Part shown: piece by piece, positions 5,707 through 8,082 of the stretch | How the letters are laid out: every line of letters starts with the position of its first letter | Numbering within the stretch: the stretch's first letter is position 1 | NCBI GenBank assembly: GCA_019245255.1 | Contig: JAFARV010000860.1 | Span: 1-8,082 of the forward strand | DNA length: 8,082 nt | DNA from: Acidobacteriaceae bacterium | GTDB taxonomy: Bacteria; Acidobacteriota; Terriglobia; Bryobacterales; Bryobacteraceae | Reading direction: 5' to 3' | Translations under genes and position numbers: made by a program | Notes under the pieces: model-generated | Told to the model about the DNA's origin: nothing | Databases searched by the model: none | Seen by the model: the letters and a program-made list of their open reading frames with translations, nothing else

Positions 5707-6342
5707 ATGGCTTCACGACTGCTGCCGTTGTTTCCGCTCTCCGTCGTGTTGCTGCCCGGCACACCGCTTCCGCTGCATATCTTCGAGGAACGGTACAAGC
5801 AGATGATGAGTGACATTGTGCCGGAACATGCGGAATTTGGCGTGGTGCTTGTTAAGGGTGAGGGCATCGTAAATATCGGGTGCGCCGCAACTGTGGATCG
5901 CGTGCTGCAACGATATCCTGACGGCCGGCTCGACCTGATTGCGATGGGACAGCGGCGGTTCCGAATCCTTTCGCTCGACAGCGACATGGCATACCTGCGT
6001 GGCGAGGTCGAGTTCTTCAATGACGAAAGCGCTGAGGATGTTCCCCCAGAACTCCGCCAAAAGGCAATCTCCGCTTATTCGAAGCTGCTGCAGGTGGAGT
6101 CGCCGGAACTGGTTGCGGATCCGCGCCTGGATGCGCCGCAGCTTAGCTTTCAGCTTGCACAAGCGCTTTCTGATTTGGATAAGAGGCAATCGTTGTTGAC
6201 CCTGCGATCGGAGACCGAACGCCTTCAGTTTCTTCTTGCAATTCTGCCCGAATACACAATTCAGCGTGAGCGAATCGCCACCGCCAAGCGGCTTGCCCCT
6301 ACGAACGGACACGCGAAACACGTTCGCATACAGGATTCATGA
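5707..6342 (+). CDS. Orphan LON substrate-binding domain protein
   Basis: This is a 211-residue stand-alone LON N-terminal (substrate-binding, PF02190-type) domain protein. It starts with the hallmark LLPLFPLSVVLLPGTPLPLHI and continues with FEERY, and later has DGRLDLIAMGQRRFRI (72-87). The remainder is a helical C-terminal region with YSKLL, SDLDKRQSLL and LAILPEYTIQRERIA. It has no AAA+ ATPase module and no Ser-Lys protease domain, so it is not itself a Lon protease. Such orphan domains are widespread; their role is unclear, perhaps binding unfolded or damaged proteins. I chose the ATG at 5707 because the family begins within a few residues of it. An upstream GTG at 5638 and the TTGs after it would extend the protein into the 5' end of divergent aroK with non-family sequence. 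The stop overlaps the next start as ATGA, so it is coupled to the HAD gene. Confidence 0.88.
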   Translation: MASRLLPLFPLSVVLLPGTPLPLHIFEERYKQMMSDIVPEHAEFGVVLVKGEGIVNIGCAATVDRVLQRYPDGRLDLIAMGQRRFRILSLDSDMAYLRGEVEFFNDESAEDVPPELRQKAISAYSKLLQVESPELVADPRLDAPQLSFQLAQALSDLDKRQSLLTLRSETERLQFLLAILPEYTIQRERIATAKRLAPTNGHAKHVRIQDS

Positions 6343-7025
6343 TTCGTCAGCACCTTATTTTTGACGCCGACGACACTCTCTGGGAAAACAACATATACTT
6401 CGAGGAGGCATTCGATCGGTTCTGCGATTATCTCAGCCACTCGGCGCTTTCACCGGGGAAGGTTCGCAGCGTTCTCGACGAGATCGAGGCCGTGAACGCC
6501 AAGATCCACGGATATGGAACGCGCAACTTCGCTCGCAATCTCATGCAGTGCTATCGGCATTTGGCTGAGCGCGACATTTCCGATGGTGACCTGCGAGCTG
6601 TTCAGGCTTTCGCTCACGCGATCCTGGAGAAGCCGATCGAATTGTTGGATGGCGTGGAAGAGACAATCGCCGATCTTTCCGTCCGCCACGATCTGACAAT
6701 CTTCACCAAGGGCGATCCCGAGGAACAACGCTTGAAGATCGATCGCTCCGGTTTGGGACAGTACTTTGCGCACTCCGCAATTGTGAAGGAGAAAAATGCG
6801 GCTGCGTATCGCGACCTTGCTGAGGAGCGCGGATTCGATCTCCAAAAGACTTGGATGATCGGAAATTCGCCGAAATCCGATATCAATCCCGCGTTGGCAG
6901 CAGGATTGTCGGCGGTGTATGTACCGCATCCGCGCACCTGGAGCCTGGAAAAAGAAGATGTGCCGGATAGCCACCCGCGATTGCGTCTAGTGACGTCAGT
7001 GCGTGAGCTAGCCTGGCTGTTCTAA
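6339..7025 (+). CDS. HAD-superfamily hydrolase (phosphatase-like)
   Basis: This is a 228-residue haloacid-dehalogenase-type hydrolase, most likely a small-molecule phosphatase. Motif I is FDADDTLW with nucleophile Asp9 and acid/base Asp11. Motif II is FTKGD with Thr123. Motif III Lys is within VKEKN (Lys150 or Lys152). Motif IV is IGNSPKSDINPALAAG (174-189) with Asp181; the first acidic position is Asn176 rather than Asp, as in some known HAD subgroups. The insert between motifs I and II (about residues 20-100) is helical, as in subfamily I enzymes with a C1 cap, such as phosphoglycolate phosphatase or YjjG-like nucleotidases. The substrate cannot be read from the sequence. The ATG at 6339 overlaps the LON-domain gene stop (ATGA), giving a two-gene operon. 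Its stop codon overlaps that of convergent nuoN by 4 bp. Confidence 0.9.
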   Translation: MIRQHLIFDADDTLWENNIYFEEAFDRFCDYLSHSALSPGKVRSVLDEIEAVNAKIHGYGTRNFARNLMQCYRHLAERDISDGDLRAVQAFAHAILEKPIELLDGVEETIADLSVRHDLTIFTKGDPEEQRLKIDRSGLGQYFAHSAIVKEKNAAAYRDLAEERGFDLQKTWMIGNSPKSDINPALAAGLSAVYVPHPRTWSLEKEDVPDSHPRLRLVTSVRELAWLF

Positions 7026-8082
7026 TGCTGGAACACCGCCGCTGAGCTCGAAGCAAATGAGAGTAGCGTGCCGGGGAAGATACCGAGAATCAGCACGCCC
7101 AGTGCACTCGCCCAGATCGCAAATCGCGTGCTGAGTGACGGCGGGGTGAGATCGCCAACCTCCTCGCCCGGCTCGCGCATATACATCGCCACAATAATCT
7201 TGAGGTAGTAATACGCCGCGATGCCGCTGTTGGCAAGACCCAGCACAGTTAGCCACACAAGGTGGGCGCCGAGAGCGGCCTGGAACACATAGAACTTCGC
7301 GAAGAACCCGCCAGTTAGAGGAACCCCGATCAATGAAAAAATGAACACTGAGAGCAAAGCTGCTGTAGCGGGTTGACGGCGCGCTAGCCCAGCCAGATCG
7401 TCAATTCTAACGTGTTGTTCGTTCTTGCTGGCCACATGGCTAACTACCGCGAAAGCTCCGATGTTCATCAGCGCATAACTCGCGAGATAGAACATCGCCG
7501 CAGCCACACCGATATCGCTGTTTGCGGTGAGCGCCACTAATACATAACCCGCATGCGCAATCGAACTATATCCGAGAAGCCGTTTCACATTGGTTTGAAC
7601 CAGCGCCGCAAAGTTCCCGATGATCATCGTCAGCAAGGCACAGCCCCACACGACAGCGAACCAGCGGTCGTTTAGCGGTTGGAACGAGGTCATGAAAACG
7701 CGGAAGAAGACCGCGAAAGCCGCGGCTTTAGGACCCGCCGACATGAATGCCGAGACTGGGGCCGCAGCGCCCTGATAAACGTCCGGAGTCCAGATCTGAA
7801 ACGGTGCCACCGACACCTTGAATGCGAGCCCGACAAAGATTAGCGAAGCGGCGAGGCCGGCCATAATGTTCGGACGCTGCGATAGAGCGGTTTGTATGTT
7901 GTCTAGGTTTGTGCTGCCGGTCAGGCCGTAAACCCATGCAATCCCGTACAGCAAGAAAGCAGTAGCAAAAGAGCCGAGCAGGAAATACTTCAGTGCCGCC
8001 TCGTTGTTGCGCCGATCGTCGCGGAGGAAGCCCGCCAGAATGTAAGTCGCAATTGACGAAATCTCGAGGCCGATGAAGACCA
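7022..8082 (-). CDS. nuoN: NADH-quinone oxidoreductase subunit N, 3' part
   Basis: NuoN is one of the three antiporter-like proton-translocating membrane subunits of respiratory complex I. 352 C-terminal residues are visible; the frame runs off the right edge, so the first ~120-150 residues are missing. Characteristic pieces in order are FIGLEISSIATYIL with the conserved TM5 glutamate, NEAALKYFLLGSF, WTPDVYQGA, SAGPKAAAF (TM lysine codon at 7727-7729), LLGYSSIAHAGYVL and GVPLTGGFFAKFYVF. The protein is hydrophobic, with many membrane helices alternating with short loops, and ends in a helix followed by AAVFQH. The subunit assignment (N rather than L or M) rests on the ALKYFLLGSF, DVYQGA and SAGPKAAAF wording and on nuoN commonly being the last nuo gene, which fits a convergent neighbour downstream. 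The rest of the nuo operon should lie to the right. It shares the last 4 bp with the HAD gene. Confidence 0.94.
   Translation of the reverse strand, partial: VFIGLEISSIATYILAGFLRDDRRNNEAALKYFLLGSFATAFLLYGIAWVYGLTGSTNLDNIQTALSQRPNIMAGLAASLIFVGLAFKVSVAPFQIWTPDVYQGAAAPVSAFMSAGPKAAAFAVFFRVFMTSFQPLNDRWFAVVWGCALLTMIIGNFAALVQTNVKRLLGYSSIAHAGYVLVALTANSDIGVAAAMFYLASYALMNIGAFAVVSHVASKNEQHVRIDDLAGLARRQPATAALLSVFIFSLIGVPLTGGFFAKFYVFQAALGAHLVWLTVLGLANSGIAAYYYLKIIVAMYMREPGEEVGDLTPPSLSTRFAIWASALGVLILGIFPGTLLSFASSSAAVFQH

Noticed and set aside
5713..6321. 202-residue minus-strand open frame opposite the LON-domain gene
   Set aside because: The plus frame has clear LON-domain motifs and coupling to the next gene; the antisense frame has no motif and looks like a shadow.
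6450..6974. 174-residue minus-strand open frame opposite the HAD gene
   Set aside because: The plus frame carries all four HAD motifs; the antisense frame has none of its own.
6991..6998. TGACGTCA palindrome near the end of the HAD gene
   Set aside because: It is 8 bp, inside coding sequence, with no flanking symmetry; likely chance.
7018..7035. TGTTC/GAACA inverted repeat over the HAD and nuoN stop codons
   Set aside because: The stem is only 5 bp and AT-rich with no U-tract, well within chance.

Overview
The window looks like ordinary chromosomal, mostly housekeeping DNA from a moderately GC-rich Gram-negative bacterium. An Acidobacteriota origin (Koribacter/Terriglobia-like) is my best guess. 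It rests on the style of the proteins: a DUF4097-type protein next to a secreted ENQQDRI/LTPxE repeat protein, a recG-rsmD pair, an orphan LON substrate-binding protein and a NuoN-type subunit. This is inference from family recall, not from a search. I see no mobile elements, CRISPR array, tRNA, rRNA or phage genes.

Layout, left to right: (1) the 3' end of a DUF4097-like beta-repeat protein gene on +; (2) a convergent gene for a small secreted protein made of two 73-residue repeats; (3) a 138-bp divergent intergenic region carrying a leader hairpin and a 12-bp palindrome; (4) recG and rsmD on +, with stop and start codons sharing one base; (5) on -, aroK (shikimate kinase) followed by a glycerate 2-kinase gene, overlapping as TTGA; (6) on +, divergent from aroK, an orphan LON substrate-binding-domain gene and a HAD phosphatase gene, overlapping as ATGA; (7) on -, the 3' part of nuoN, entering from the right edge.

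Functionally there are three short translationally coupled pairs: DNA repair with rRNA methylation (recG-rsmD), aromatic precursor synthesis with glycerate phosphorylation (aroK-glycerate kinase), and an orphan LON domain with a HAD phosphatase. The packing is very tight. The three convergent junctions have an 8-bp gap, a 23-bp overlap and a 4-bp overlap, and none contains a classical U-tract terminator. The 23-bp overlap holds a perfect 7-bp inverted repeat.

I did not find an obvious new multi-gene system. The least-understood element is the secreted tandem-repeat protein at 580-1131, whose halves each divide again into two related G-x-L-T-P-x-E units. The other findings are modest regulatory or architectural observations.
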